Below the pieces are notes generated by a model. It saw only the letters and a list, made by a program, of their open reading frames with translations. It was not told where the DNA came from and searched no databases. The translations under genes and the position numbers were made by a program. Shown in pieces: positions 8,543-17,477 of a DNA stretch of 64,000 nucleotides. How positions within the stretch are numbered: position 1 is the stretch's first letter; each line of letters begins with the position of its first letter. Origin of the DNA: Wolbachia endosymbiont of Encarsia formosa (lineage in GTDB: Bacteria > Pseudomonadota > Alphaproteobacteria > Rickettsiales > Anaplasmataceae); assembly GCF_039540065.1 (NCBI RefSeq), contig NZ_CP154278.1:558001-622000 (forward strand), given 5' to 3'.

Positions 8543-10070
8543 CTCACTTTTACCCACAAATAAAAAAGTGAGTAAAATGGATACCAAATAAATTTGGGAT
8601 TAAAATGAGTGAAGTAAGTACAAATGTGCAATATACTGATGGCTTAGGGGATAAATGGCTGGAAAGAGAGTTAAAACACGTTAATTTAGGAAATACAAGA
8701 CTTAATAAGAGACTTATTAAAACAGGATATTGTATAGAGGGTAAGGCGTCTGGATCAATTAATCAAAGCTGTAGTGGATGGAAAGAAGCTAAGGGTGCAT
8801 ACAGATTATTTAGCAATGAAAAGCTTAAGGATAAGGAAATTTATTCTTCCCATTACAAAGAAACTATGGAGAGAATGAAAGGAAATCAGTTTGTTTTTTC
8901 AGTTCAAGATACAAGTTATTTGGATTTTGACTCTCATATAAAAACCAAGAGGCTAGGTAGTATTTCTAAAGCTTATACGAAGAATAAAATGGGTTTACTG
9001 TTGCACAGTGCCTTAATAGTCAGCAAAGGAAGGATTGCCTTTAGGTCTATCTTCTCAACAATGTTGGGCACGTTCTATTAGGGAAAAAGAAAAGGCACAA
9101 GAAAAAGCAAACAGGAAATACCGTACCTCCATAGAAGAAAAAGAAAGTTATAAGTGGATAACAGCTCTCAAAGAAAGCATAAACAACCTTCCTGCAAATG
9201 TACAACTTGTTACCCTTGGTGATAGAGAGGCAGATATCTTCAAATTTTTATGGATCACTGAGACATTAGGTAGTTTTTATGTAATCCGTAATCGAACTAA
9301 TAGAAGATTTATCTGTACTGAAATTGGAAAAACAGATTTGCAAACACGCATCACTCAACTGCCAGTAAAGAAGAAAATTTCTCTATAAGTTAATAAAGAT
9401 AGAAACCAAAGATCAAGGAAAGCTAATATTGAAGTTAAGTATATGAAAGGCTATATACCTATCAGATCTTCTTCAATTTATGGATCAAAAGACACAGTGC
9501 ATAAAATAAGTGATAAAATCCCTGTATATGTGGTAAGTGCAAAAGAAACAAATCCTCCTGAAGGATTGGAAGCTATTGATTGGACTTTGCTGACTAATGT
9601 ACCAGTTAATAGCACTTTAGATGCTATAGAAAGGATAAATTGGTATAAGCTAAGATGGAAAATTGAGGAGTATTTCAGGGTTTTAAAATCAGGATGTAAA
9701 ATATAAAGCTCTCGTTTAACTAGAAAGGAAAGGCTACAGAAATTAATTGCTATAAAGAGCATTATTGCATTTAAAATTTTATATTTAACAAAAGTCGCTT
9801 TATCAAATCCCATGGAAACCTGTACTAAAATTTTAAGCAATGAAGAGTGGAAGGCCCTTTTCATACGTGAGCATAAAGTAGCTACATTGCCAGAAGAACC
9901 TCCAAAAATAAAACAAGCTATTATTTGGTTAGGAAAATTAGGTGGATTTATGAATAGAAAAAGTGATAATTTACCAGGGGCTATGACTCTATGGCGGGGC
10001 TATGAAAATCTTAAGGAGAGCATAGTTATGCTTCACATCATGACCTCTCAAAATTGTGGGTAAAAGTGAG
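8543..10070 (+). mobile_element. IS4-family (Tn5/IS50-like) element, copy 1
   Basis: A 1,528-bp element bounded by perfect 17-bp terminal inverted repeats, CTCACTTTTACCCACAA at the left and its complement at the right. A second inverted copy of the outer 9 bases (AAAAGTGAG) lies about 20 bp inside the left end, giving a sub-terminal hairpin. Near-identical copies are at 24353-25880 and 57541-59068. The single difference I noticed is A9031 here versus C24841 in copy 2. Its left and right 9-bp flanks differ (GATTGAGGT versus TGTTAAAAT), so it is no longer a simple insertion. Confidence 0.9.
8605..10063 (+). pseudogene. Tn5-like transposase, frameshifted with two stops (copy 1)
   Basis: Conceptual translation gives about 485 residues of an IS4/Tn5-type transposase: an N-terminal DNA-binding region (WLERELKHVNLGNTRLNKRL, SINQSCSGWKEAKGAYR), first catalytic D in VQDTSYLDF, second in LGDREADIF, and the Y-x2-R-W-x-I-E-E motif (WYKLRWKIEEYFRVLKSG). 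A one-base insertion near 9027-9031 shifts the frame. Two TAA codons interrupt the rest, at 9386-9388 and 9704-9706. All three copies share all three lesions, so none can make a full transposase without recoding. Confidence 0.9.
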
Positions 10071-10822
10071 TGTTAAAATCTGGAGAATACGGAGGCAGAT
10101 ATAAAATTTCTGCACCAACCCCTTTAGCAAATCTTATTAGACTTATGAAAAGTAGCATTATCAAGGATAACAGTTTGTCCAGGTTCCAAAATCGGTGTCA
10201 GAAAGTGCTCAAACCATTTATTAAAGATATCCATATTGCAGTGGCCTTCAAAGGTTAACGGAGCAATTATTTTTCTTCGACTTAAGGCTGAACCATGCTG
10301 ATTCGTTGAGTTTTCTTGCCAGATTTTAGGGCATAAAACCGCTGTCCTTTCTGGCAATATCCATAGGGGTAGTCTTCAGTGTTATCAATGCCAGACTCAT
10401 CTATATACACTAATTCTTTAGGTTCTTTTGTCGCTATAACATTTGCAAATTGAGCTCGCTTTTCCTCATTTCTTTCTTTGTATCCGTAGATCTTTTTTTT
10501 CTTGTAAATCCTATATTTTAAGTGCTCGATGAATTGTTTGTCTACTAATATTGCCCCAAAGCCTAGCCATCTCTGACTGAGTTTTGCTACCTTGTTCATT
10601 TGCAAATTCGGCAAATGCATTCCAGTCGTTAATTTTATGGTTATAGCCCACGCTTCCAGGCTTTTTTGACTGAAAATCTCCCGTTTTCTCACGTCTTTTC
10701 TTCCACTCATATAAAGTTGTTTTTCCGATCTTAAATCTCTTGGCAACAGTTTCTCCACTCTCCCCTTCATCCAACGCTTCCATTACCTTTTTCCTTAAGT
10801 CATAACTATATGCTACTGGCAT
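10071..10822 (-). pseudogene. Second IS630-family transposase, truncated and frameshifted
   Basis: The first frame (start ATG at 10822, MPVAYSYDLRKKVMEAL) encodes the helix-turn-helix region. The frame then changes near an A-rich stretch around 10515 to give YKKKKIYGYKERNEEKRAQF and the catalytic VYIDESGID. It changes again near 10300 to give GHCNMDIFNKWFEHFL and the second acidic motif VILDNATFH. The reading ends at YSPDFN, where the Tn5-like IS begins, so the DDE glutamate and C-terminus are missing. Some IS630 elements use programmed frameshifting, but two shifts plus truncation mark this copy as dead. Confidence 0.8.
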
Positions 10823-10860
10823 CCTTACCTTCACTACTATAAATCTACATCTTACTCTTT

Positions 10861-11269
10861 TTGGACTATTATGGGAAGCGCTATAATTTTCAGCACAAAA
10901 TAAAAGCATTATATGCAGATAGGGCATGCGATAGGCACAAACTTTATAAATTGTGTAAGAAATACGATATAAAGACAAAAGTTCTACCAAAAAAGGACGC
11001 AGCAGAACATTCAAAAATAGATTATATGTCTGACAGAAATGCTGCTATTAGGTTAATAAAATTATATGGACAAGATGGTCTAAAAGAGTGGAAAAAGGAA
11101 GCAATTTATGGAAAAAGATCTTACATAGAAGGATTTTTCTCAAGGTTGAAGCAAGTATTTGTTTAGGAATAAATCTGAAGTAAATCGTGAAAAAGAATTA
11201 CTAATTAAGTGCTATTTGCTTAACAAATTCACTGATATTGGTATGGCTAAATTTGAAATCATTACATAA
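10861..11269 (+). pseudogene. IS5-family transposase, 3' remnant
   Basis: The frame from 10861 encodes a C-terminal transposase fragment (ALYADRACDRHKLYKLCKKY, then YIEGFFSRLKQVF) that ends early. A one-frame shift near 11163 continues with FRNKSEVNREKELLIKCYLLN to a stop at 11269. The Y-x-x-R-x4-E-like arrangement (YGKRSYIEGFFSRLK) fits IS5-type DDE transposases. The 5' half, including the first catalytic aspartate, is absent. Confidence 0.7.
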
Positions 11270-12078
11270 ATTTGTCGTAAACCATCACTGCTTAAGGTGC
11301 TATGCAACAAAGCCCACTGGGATCCAGCCTTTACTTACCAACAAAAACTTAGCATAACTTTCATGCTCAAAAAATTCCTGAATTCCAACATCAAGTGCTG
11401 GAATGATACCGTCATACCTGTTGGAATATGGATGTAGCCTTACCTCACACTCCTGTCATCCCAGTATCTTTATTTTTCATTCAAGTAGCTGACACTGGGA
11501 TCCAGGAAATTTGATTGGATATTAAGTTTATGAGCATAGAAGCAGCTAATTTTATGTTAAAACACAACATTTTTGATGAGGCTGTATTAAGAGATGGATC
11601 CCAGTGTCAGCTACTTGAATGACACCTTTGCTATCTTCAAAAATGAATGCTCGTACAGTTGTGTGTCAGCTACTTACATAACGCCTCTCTAAAATTACTT
11701 TAGTTACAAATATTAAGAAATTTACTAAACGAAGAAAAAAGGCAAAAGAATCCCCGTGTGACGAGTTTTAATAATTTAGATTGGCGTTGTAATAATGTGC
11801 TAACAAGCACGATTTGGCTGAATGTAGAAAAAATAAAAAAACATACAGCCGCTATAATTTTTGTGTAATTTGCCAATAAATATCTGAATTTTGTCATTGA
11901 GCCTGCAGGTCAAAAACAATGATAAATACTCTTAGTATCATAGTAAAGGGAATGACGAAATTTGTAAAGTAGTTTTTACTCAAATGACGCCCAGGCAAAA
12001 ACTATATGGTTATGCAAAAACCTATTTTTAAAACTGTTAATGTAATATAGAAAAAACCTCACCTTCATTAATAATAGA
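11270..12078. repeat. Gene-free interval with palindromic repeats
   Basis: No convincing coding region. From about 11310 to 11690 there are multiple copies of the dispersed repeat (ctgggatccag, ggaatgatacc, tgtcatcccagta, gacactgggatccag). The remainder is AT-rich spacer downstream of purF. Short frames on the minus strand have no recognisable content. Confidence 0.55.
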
Positions 12079-13464
12079 TTACTTACCAATCGGATAATCA
12101 CCAGTGAAACAAGCATCGCAATATTGCGGTGTAGCGTTGTTACGTTTTTCTTCTTTAACAGCCCTGTATAGTCCATTAATACTCAAGAAGGCTAGGCTAT
12201 TTACTCCTATAATTTCCTTAATTTCCTCTACAGATTTATTTGCAGCAATTAAATCTTTGCACTCTGGCGTATCTATTCCATAAAAACAAGAATGCTTAAT
12301 TGGTGGGCTTGAAATTTTGAGGTGAATCTCTTTTACTTCCGCATCCTTTAGCATAACTATTATATTTCTGAGCGTACTACCACGCACTATACTATCATCT
12401 ATTAAAATTATGTTTTTGCCTTTCAAAGTGTGCTTATTAGAATTGAATTTTAATTTTATTCTAACTTTACGTACTTCAGCGGTGGGTTGTATAAAAGTTC
12501 TTCCTATGTAATGATTACGAATTATCCCCAGTTCCATAGGTAATCCTGAATGCTTTGCATATCCAATAGCTGCAGGTATTCCAGAATCAGGTATTGGTAC
12601 AACCATATCTACATTGTTTTTTGGTGGGCTCTCTTCTGCAAGTATTCTTCCTATTTCTTTTCTTATATCATATATGGACCTCTTCTCCATTATGCTGTCT
12701 GGTCTCGAGAAGTAAACGTATTCAAAAATACAAAAACTTGATTTTTGCTGTGGGAAAGGAAACATTGAGGCTAGCTTACTATCCGAACTGATGGTAACTA
12801 ATTCGCCTGGTTCTATTTCTCTAATAAACTCTGCATTTATTATATCAAGAGCACAAGTTTCAGATGCAAGAACGTAAGAACCGTTTAACTTTCCTAAAAC
12901 AAGAGGCCTGATTCCAGATGGATCACGTACTCCAATAACTACTTCTTGATTGATTGCCACAAAAGAATAAGCACCTTGTATTTGCTTTAATGCATATATA
13001 AAACTCTCTAAAAAGCTATCTTTTTCACTGCTTGCTGTCAGATGCACTACTACTTCTGTATCAATATCTGACTGAAAAACGCACTCTTGTTTAATTAATT
13101 GTTCGCGTATCGGAGAAATATTAATTAAATTACCATTATGTGCTATGGCAAAATCCCCAAATTTGCCACTTTTGCCAAACATGGGCTGCACTCCAAATTT
13201 ACTACCACTTGTTGAGTATCGAACATGACCTATTGCACAATCCCCAGGTAAGGATTTCTTTATTTCATCTATATCATCAAATACACTGCTCACTTGGCCT
13301 TGAAAGTGATAAGAGTGCAGCTTATCGTTGTTACTGGTTACTACGCCAAAAGACTCTTGACCTCTATGCTGCAAAGCGTGGAGAGCAAGTATAGAGTTAA
13401 AAGCAGCACTTTGGTTGTAACTTATGCCAAATACCCCGCACTCCTCATGTACTTCATCAAGCAT
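12079..13464 (-). CDS. purF: Amidophosphoribosyltransferase PurF
   Basis: The 461-residue enzyme catalyses the first committed step of purine synthesis, converting PRPP and glutamine to phosphoribosylamine. The N-terminal nucleophile is C9 after a short propeptide (MLDEVHEECGVFGI). Glutaminase motifs are LQHRGQES and IAHNGNL. The PRPP loop is ILIDDSIVRGST, and the flanking region VVPIPDSGIPAAIGYA is typical. The C-terminus (YCDACFTGDYP) is complete. It is a single gene with no purine-gene neighbours, as expected for dispersed biosynthetic genes in Rickettsiales. Confidence 0.96.
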   Translation of the reverse strand: MLDEVHEECGVFGISYNQSAAFNSILALHALQHRGQESFGVVTSNNDKLHSYHFQGQVSSVFDDIDEIKKSLPGDCAIGHVRYSTSGSKFGVQPMFGKSGKFGDFAIAHNGNLINISPIREQLIKQECVFQSDIDTEVVVHLTASSEKDSFLESFIYALKQIQGAYSFVAINQEVVIGVRDPSGIRPLVLGKLNGSYVLASETCALDIINAEFIREIEPGELVTISSDSKLASMFPFPQQKSSFCIFEYVYFSRPDSIMEKRSIYDIRKEIGRILAEESPPKNNVDMVVPIPDSGIPAAIGYAKHSGLPMELGIIRNHYIGRTFIQPTAEVRKVRIKLKFNSNKHTLKGKNIILIDDSIVRGSTLRNIIVMLKDAEVKEIHLKISSPPIKHSCFYGIDTPECKDLIAANKSVEEIKEIIGVNSLAFLSINGLYRAVKEEKRNNATPQYCDACFTGDYPIGK

Positions 13465-13676
13465 GAAAAATATTAAATAAAGCCTGATTGTACTTTAGTA
13501 GAGGCAAAGTACAAGAATTTTATTTGTTAATCCCTTTCAAAGTTGAAGCTTTCTACGGTAGTTTTGATGTATACCAGAAAGTAGGTTATATGCAATTAAC
13601 CAATTTTGAGATTTTTGACAATTTTTTATCACTGAAGAGAAAAAGATATTTTTATTGACTTATCTATGTATTGAAG

Positions 13677-13702
13677 TAACCACTAAAAAGTTTTAGTGGT
13701 TA
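13677..13702. promoter_or_regulatory. Perfect 12-bp inverted repeat at a start codon
   Basis: TAACCACTAAAA (13677-13688) and its exact complement (13691-13702) are separated by only two bases. The right arm ends on the A of the ATG at 13702, and contains the alternative GTG at 13696. In RNA it would form a tight hairpin hiding the start region; in DNA it is an operator-like palindrome. No Shine-Dalgarno sequence is visible. Function is inference. Confidence 0.4.
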
Positions 13703-14316
13703 TGGTATATAATATTTCTAAGCAAGTAGGTAAACAAGGTGAAAGTAATCTTATTTTAGAGCCTGAACAGTTCTCTAACAGCTTCTTCAATAGTCAACAG
13801 AGTAGTTCATCAAATCCAAAATTACCGACTATAAGTCGTAAAGATAGGCATATGGATTTAATCAAGAAAAGGTACGCAAAAAACAAAGATGTTGCAGAAT
13901 ATCTAAGAAGTTATGACTTTATTAAAAGAGAAGAAGAATTGTCAATAATTTATCTTTTTGAGCGAGACTCATCTTCTACGAAATTGCAAATACCATTGAC
14001 TACAGATGAACAAATTCTAGTTAAAAAATTTTGTGATGAGATGATAAAAGGTATAACAGAACACGATGAGCAAGAAAGCGTTTTAAAGTACATGGAACGC
14101 ATAATAGAGGGTTATTTAAATCAAGGAATAAGATTAAACTCATATTACGGTAAGGATAATAAGACTGTAACATATTTTATATTTGAAAAAATGGAAGAAT
14201 TAATTAATCGCTTTCATGAAAATCCACACAATTCAACTACAAAAAATATCATACAAAAGATCACTCGTAATTTAGTGTTAAAAGGTGGGGTAGAAAAAGG
14301 AGTTATCTTTTTATAG
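13696..14316 (+). CDS. Hypothetical protein, likely 5' part of a frameshifted gene
   Basis: A 206-residue (GTG start) or 204-residue (ATG at 13702) charged, helix-rich protein with no family that I recognise and no membrane segment. Its stop at 14316 falls in a T-rich stretch (ctttttata). In another frame coding continues directly (SFYSDIEGGYYGSNYLNDLNEQ) into the ORF at 14390-14746. The simplest reading is one gene of about 350 codons broken by a single frameshift near 14300-14310. A perfect inverted repeat overlaps the start. Confidence 0.5.
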   Translation: MVMVYNISKQVGKQGESNLILEPEQFSNSFFNSQQSSSSNPKLPTISRKDRHMDLIKKRYAKNKDVAEYLRSYDFIKREEELSIIYLFERDSSSTKLQIPLTTDEQILVKKFCDEMIKGITEHDEQESVLKYMERIIEGYLNQGIRLNSYYGKDNKTVTYFIFEKMEELINRFHENPHNSTTKNIIQKITRNLVLKGGVEKGVIFL

Positions 14317-14389
14317 CGATATTGAAGGTGGATATTACGGCTCTAATTATTTAAATGATCTTAACGAACAATGTAAGAGTAAGAAAGAA

Positions 14390-14746
14390 ATGCTAGAGGG
14401 TCTAGCATATGAAGGTATTGTGAAAGAAAATAACAAGCAAATTGATAAATATGATCTTGAAGTAGAAGTAGATAATAAATATTTTTATATTAAGTATCCA
14501 CAAGGTAGTATTGTTGAAACTGCGAGAACTTTAAATAATGAAAAAGCTAAGGATTTAGAAGTTGGCATATTTCAGATTGAGGAAAGTATAGTAAAAGTTG
14601 AAATTATAGAAGATGGAAAAAGAAATTACACAGATATCTTAAAAGGTGGTATTGAAATATTTTTTACTACTAAAATAGGAGAGATTAGTATTTATCTAAG
14701 GAAAGATGGTAACAAAATGGTAGTAGAAATTGATGAGAAAAGCTAA
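14390..14746 (+). CDS. Hypothetical protein, likely 3' part of the same broken gene
   Basis: 118 residues from the ATG at 14390, but the frame is open from about 14302 and carries coding-like sequence upstream of the ATG (GGYYGSNYLNDL). The product is acidic and predicted mostly beta (YDLEVEVDNKYFYIKYPQG, GEISIYLRKDGNKMVVEID). No recognised domain. There is no ribosome site before the ATG, which supports its being the downstream half of the 13696 gene. Confidence 0.45.
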   Translation: MLEGLAYEGIVKENNKQIDKYDLEVEVDNKYFYIKYPQGSIVETARTLNNEKAKDLEVGIFQIEESIVKVEIIEDGKRNYTDILKGGIEIFFTTKIGEISIYLRKDGNKMVVEIDEKS

Positions 14747-14824
14747 ATAAGGTTTAGCAAGTTAGAAAACAAATAAAGCTTTGGAGGGAATTGTCTTATA
14801 CAGGGGAAAAGTGTTTTAGAAGTT

Positions 14825-15082
14825 ATGGGCAAGAGTTTTGAAAATATTCCTGAGGAGTTAACTCAGACTATTAAAAACGTTCCATCTACTAGTCTTATGC
14901 AAACATGTTTACAACAACAAGAAAACTCTAATAGAGAATTAAATCAATGTATTTTTAGGATAATAATTAAGAAATTAATTATAAACATTCATACGCATTC
15001 GATTGTAGTAGAGGATATGGGGCAGCAATTAGCACAAGAACTAAAGGCAAATGTGGTTGGTTGTCAAATAGTGATTGATTAA
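14825..15082 (+). CDS. Small hypothetical protein, possibly a gene fragment
   Basis: 85 residues, starting MGKSFENIPEEL, with a central hydrophobic beta-like stretch (FRIIIKKLIINIHTHSIVVED). The frame is open about 50 bp upstream of the ATG and there is no good ribosome site, so it may be another remnant of the adjacent degraded locus. It converges on coq7 and overlaps its end by 4 bp. Confidence 0.35.
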   Translation: MGKSFENIPEELTQTIKNVPSTSLMQTCLQQQENSNRELNQCIFRIIIKKLIINIHTHSIVVEDMGQQLAQELKANVVGCQIVID

Positions 15083-15606
15083 ATCAATTTAGAGAAGTAA
15101 ATAGCAGCTTTGCAGCTTGTTTTTATGAACAAAGATAAAACGTTGTAGCCAAGTGCGCTTTCAGCATTGTGCTGAATTGCAATATCTCTGTGTTCTAACT
15201 CCTCATCACGAAACTTACTTATAGTTTCTCTTAATTCCCCATCTTCTAAATGTAAGACCTGCTTCTTGTAATGCTCTCCGATCACCTCTTCAACTGCAGC
15301 AGTGCAAGCCATAGCAGCTTTTTTACCCATCATAGCAGTTACAACACCAAGTGACACCCCTAAAACATTCCAAACTGGCAGCAAAGCAGTAGGACGAACT
15401 CTTTGCTCCTTGATTTTCTCATTAAAATAGTGGAAATGTTCTTTTTCCTGCTCCTCCATTTCAATTATTTTGTCAATTATAGAAGATTTTTTAAGAATAA
15501 ATTTTTGACCAGAATAAATGCAAATGGCTCCATATTCGCCAGCATGATTTACTCTAATTGCTCGTTCTAAAAAATTTCCTTTCAATTTTTTTATATTGCT
15601 TTCCAA
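15079..15606 (-). CDS. coq7: Demethoxyubiquinone hydroxylase Coq7
   Basis: The 175-residue di-iron hydroxylase performs the penultimate step of ubiquinone synthesis. Ferritin-like iron ligands are visible: E in HAGEYGAICIY, E-x2-H in MEEQEKEHFHYF, E in AAVEEVIGEHY, and E-x2-H in RDEELEHRDIA. The length matches bacterial Coq7. With NDUFA12, NDUFS4 and the antiporter subunit it reflects retained aerobic respiration. It is monocistronic. Confidence 0.95.
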   Translation of the reverse strand: MESNIKKLKGNFLERAIRVNHAGEYGAICIYSGQKFILKKSSIIDKIIEMEEQEKEHFHYFNEKIKEQRVRPTALLPVWNVLGVSLGVVTAMMGKKAAMACTAAVEEVIGEHYKKQVLHLEDGELRETISKFRDEELEHRDIAIQHNAESALGYNVLSLFIKTSCKAAIYFSKLI

Positions 15607-16043
15607 TGTCTCATCCCTTTATTTCTGCATTAGTACTACTATAAACCAACATATTATAGAGTAAATAAAATTCCATGCGTACATTGCAAAAACATTGTGA
15701 TTACAGGAACTCAAGCAGCTATAGCAACGGCAATAGTTACTTGACGGACTCCTCCATTCTCCTTAAAATAAGGGTGAAGATATATTATTTATCTTCAGTC
15801 TGTGCAGATAAAGCGACAAAAAGCTCAATATACTTGATGTTTAATTTTTTGCACTCTATGTCTTTATAAAACTTTTACCCACATAAGCTAAAATGCGCTT
15901 ATCAAAGGATTTAACACAATGAAAAACGCCAATTAAAAAAATAGGTAGTAGCTGATAGATTTTCTTTTGCCTTTTTCTCTGTTTAGTAGATTTTTTAATA
16001 TTTAATTCAATTATCCGGTACTAAGATGATAACGAGTAGTAAG
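15607..16043. other. Gene-free interval
   Basis: Frames here are short and lack recognisable domains or ribosome sites. One small stretch (15690-15745) could be a decayed coding fragment (IVITGTQAAIATAIVT in one frame) but is too short to assign. No RNA gene seen. Confidence 0.4.
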
Positions 16044-16817
16044 CTAAACATCCGTGTAGTTATTGGTATTATCAAGATATTCCCTAATCTTCTTCAAATC
16101 TTCCCAAGCTAAGCGTTTTTGTGCTGGTTGACGAAGTAGATAGGCTGGATGAAATATAGCGGCTGTAGTAATTGAATGAGATAAATATTGGTTAGTATAA
16201 GTATGAAATCTGCCACGCAAGTTCGATATAGTCTTTGTGTTATCAAGAAGGCTATAACATGCAATTCCTCCGACAAAAATCAGAATTTGCGGTAAAATAA
16301 GAGCAATGTGCTTCTCAACAAATGGTCTGCACATATCAAGCTCTAGGTCAGTTGGTTTTCTATTACCTGGTGGACGCCAAAACACCGCGTTGCTTATGTA
16401 CACCTTAGTGCGGTCCAAACTAATTGCACTGAGCATCTTATCAAGCAGCATTCCGCTTGCACCACAAAATGGTATGCCTTTAAGGTCTTCATTTGCTCCT
16501 GGTGCTTCACCAACAAGCATGATTTTTGCATTTGGATTACCATCGGAAAAAACAGTATTAGTTGCAGTTTTTTTTATTTCACAACCCTCAAATGACTTAA
16601 CTGCACTTCTTAGTTCATCTACACTACCACATTCACTTGCAAGTTTCCTTGCTTCAATGATCCAGTCACTTGGGAACATGGCTTTTTTCTGATCGATGAC
16701 AGAAGACTGTACAGCTCTCTCATTTTCCATTTTTTTTTCCTCTTCACTTTCAGTTAGTGTGCAATCAACTCCCACTTCATGATAGAACTTCAACAATTCT
16801 AGATCTTCATTGCTCAT
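16044..16817 (-). CDS. Family 4-type uracil-DNA glycosylase
   Basis: The 257-residue protein removes uracil from DNA as the first step of base-excision repair. The core motif GEAPGANEDLKGIPFCGASG (about residues 102-121) and the C-terminal HPAYLLRQP motif are those of family 4 (UdgA-like, Fe-S) enzymes. The preamble SFEGCEIKKTATNTVF carries a candidate cluster cysteine. In some databases it is labelled DNA polymerase-related. Its start overlaps the end of def by 11 bp, so the two form a def-udg operon. Confidence 0.9.
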   Translation of the reverse strand: MSNEDLELLKFYHEVGVDCTLTESEEEKKMENERAVQSSVIDQKKAMFPSDWIIEARKLASECGSVDELRSAVKSFEGCEIKKTATNTVFSDGNPNAKIMLVGEAPGANEDLKGIPFCGASGMLLDKMLSAISLDRTKVYISNAVFWRPPGNRKPTDLELDMCRPFVEKHIALILPQILIFVGGIACYSLLDNTKTISNLRGRFHTYTNQYLSHSITTAAIFHPAYLLRQPAQKRLAWEDLKKIREYLDNTNNYTDV

Positions 16818-17346
16818 AGTGTCTCTTAACCTTTTGTGCTTTTTTCATAGCCAAATCATACTTCAACTTAGATAAATGTCTAATGTATAATATACCATTT
16901 AAGTGATCCAATTCATGCTGAATACACCTTGCAAGCCAACCACTAGCTTTTAGCGTCTGTTCTTCGTTATTTAAGTTTTTATATTTTACAGTTAAATATT
17001 TTGGACGCTTGATTTCATGGATTTGCTCCGGAATTGAAAGACATCCTTCGCTCATAATCACTTGTTCATCGGATAATTCCTTAACTTCAGGATTAATCAT
17101 GCAAAACTTACCAACTGAATCATATCCTACTAACTCATCTCCAGCCTTTTCTGTATGAACGTCCATGACAAAAATTCTCTTCAGCACTCCAACTTGTACT
17201 GCAGCAAGACCAAGACCTTCTGCATCGTACATAGTTTCGAACATGTCGTTTACTAATTCTTTAATTTTATCGGTTATATCTGTTACTTCACTGGCGCGTG
17301 TAGTTAATCTTTCGTCAGGGGCAATTATAATTGGTAACTTAGACAT
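16807..17346 (-). CDS. def: Peptide deformylase
   Basis: A 179-residue metalloenzyme that removes the formyl group from nascent N-terminal methionine. All three family motifs are present: GLGLAAVQVG, EGCLSIP (metal-binding Cys) and QHELDHLNG (HExxH). Length is typical for type I deformylase. It is the first gene of a two-gene unit with the uracil-DNA glycosylase and is divergent from ftsA. Confidence 0.96.
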   Translation of the reverse strand: MSKLPIIIAPDERLTTRASEVTDITDKIKELVNDMFETMYDAEGLGLAAVQVGVLKRIFVMDVHTEKAGDELVGYDSVGKFCMINPEVKELSDEQVIMSEGCLSIPEQIHEIKRPKYLTVKYKNLNNEEQTLKASGWLARCIQHELDHLNGILYIRHLSKLKYDLAMKKAQKVKRHYEQ

Positions 17347-17477
17347 AAAAATTGTAATTCTGTGTTTTATTTTTCTTTTTGTCTAGGTATATTAAAATGT
17401 TGCTACATTTATGATAGAAATATAAATTCATTCAGGGAAGCTACAATTTAAATGGAATCGCATCATAAGGTCAACCA

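Noticed and set aside
9027-9710. Programmed frameshifting or readthrough in the Tn5-like transposase
   Set aside because: One insertion plus two ochre stops without a slippery heptamer is more simply explained by shared inactivation.
9478-9864. 128-codon minus-strand frame inside the Tn5-like IS, present in all three copies
   Set aside because: It is the antisense shadow of the transposase C-terminal part, including the YREK-type region.
10441-10520. A8 tract in the second IS630 as a slippage site joining its two frames
   Set aside because: The first frame stops before reaching the A8 tract, so slippage there could not join them; the shift must occur just upstream.
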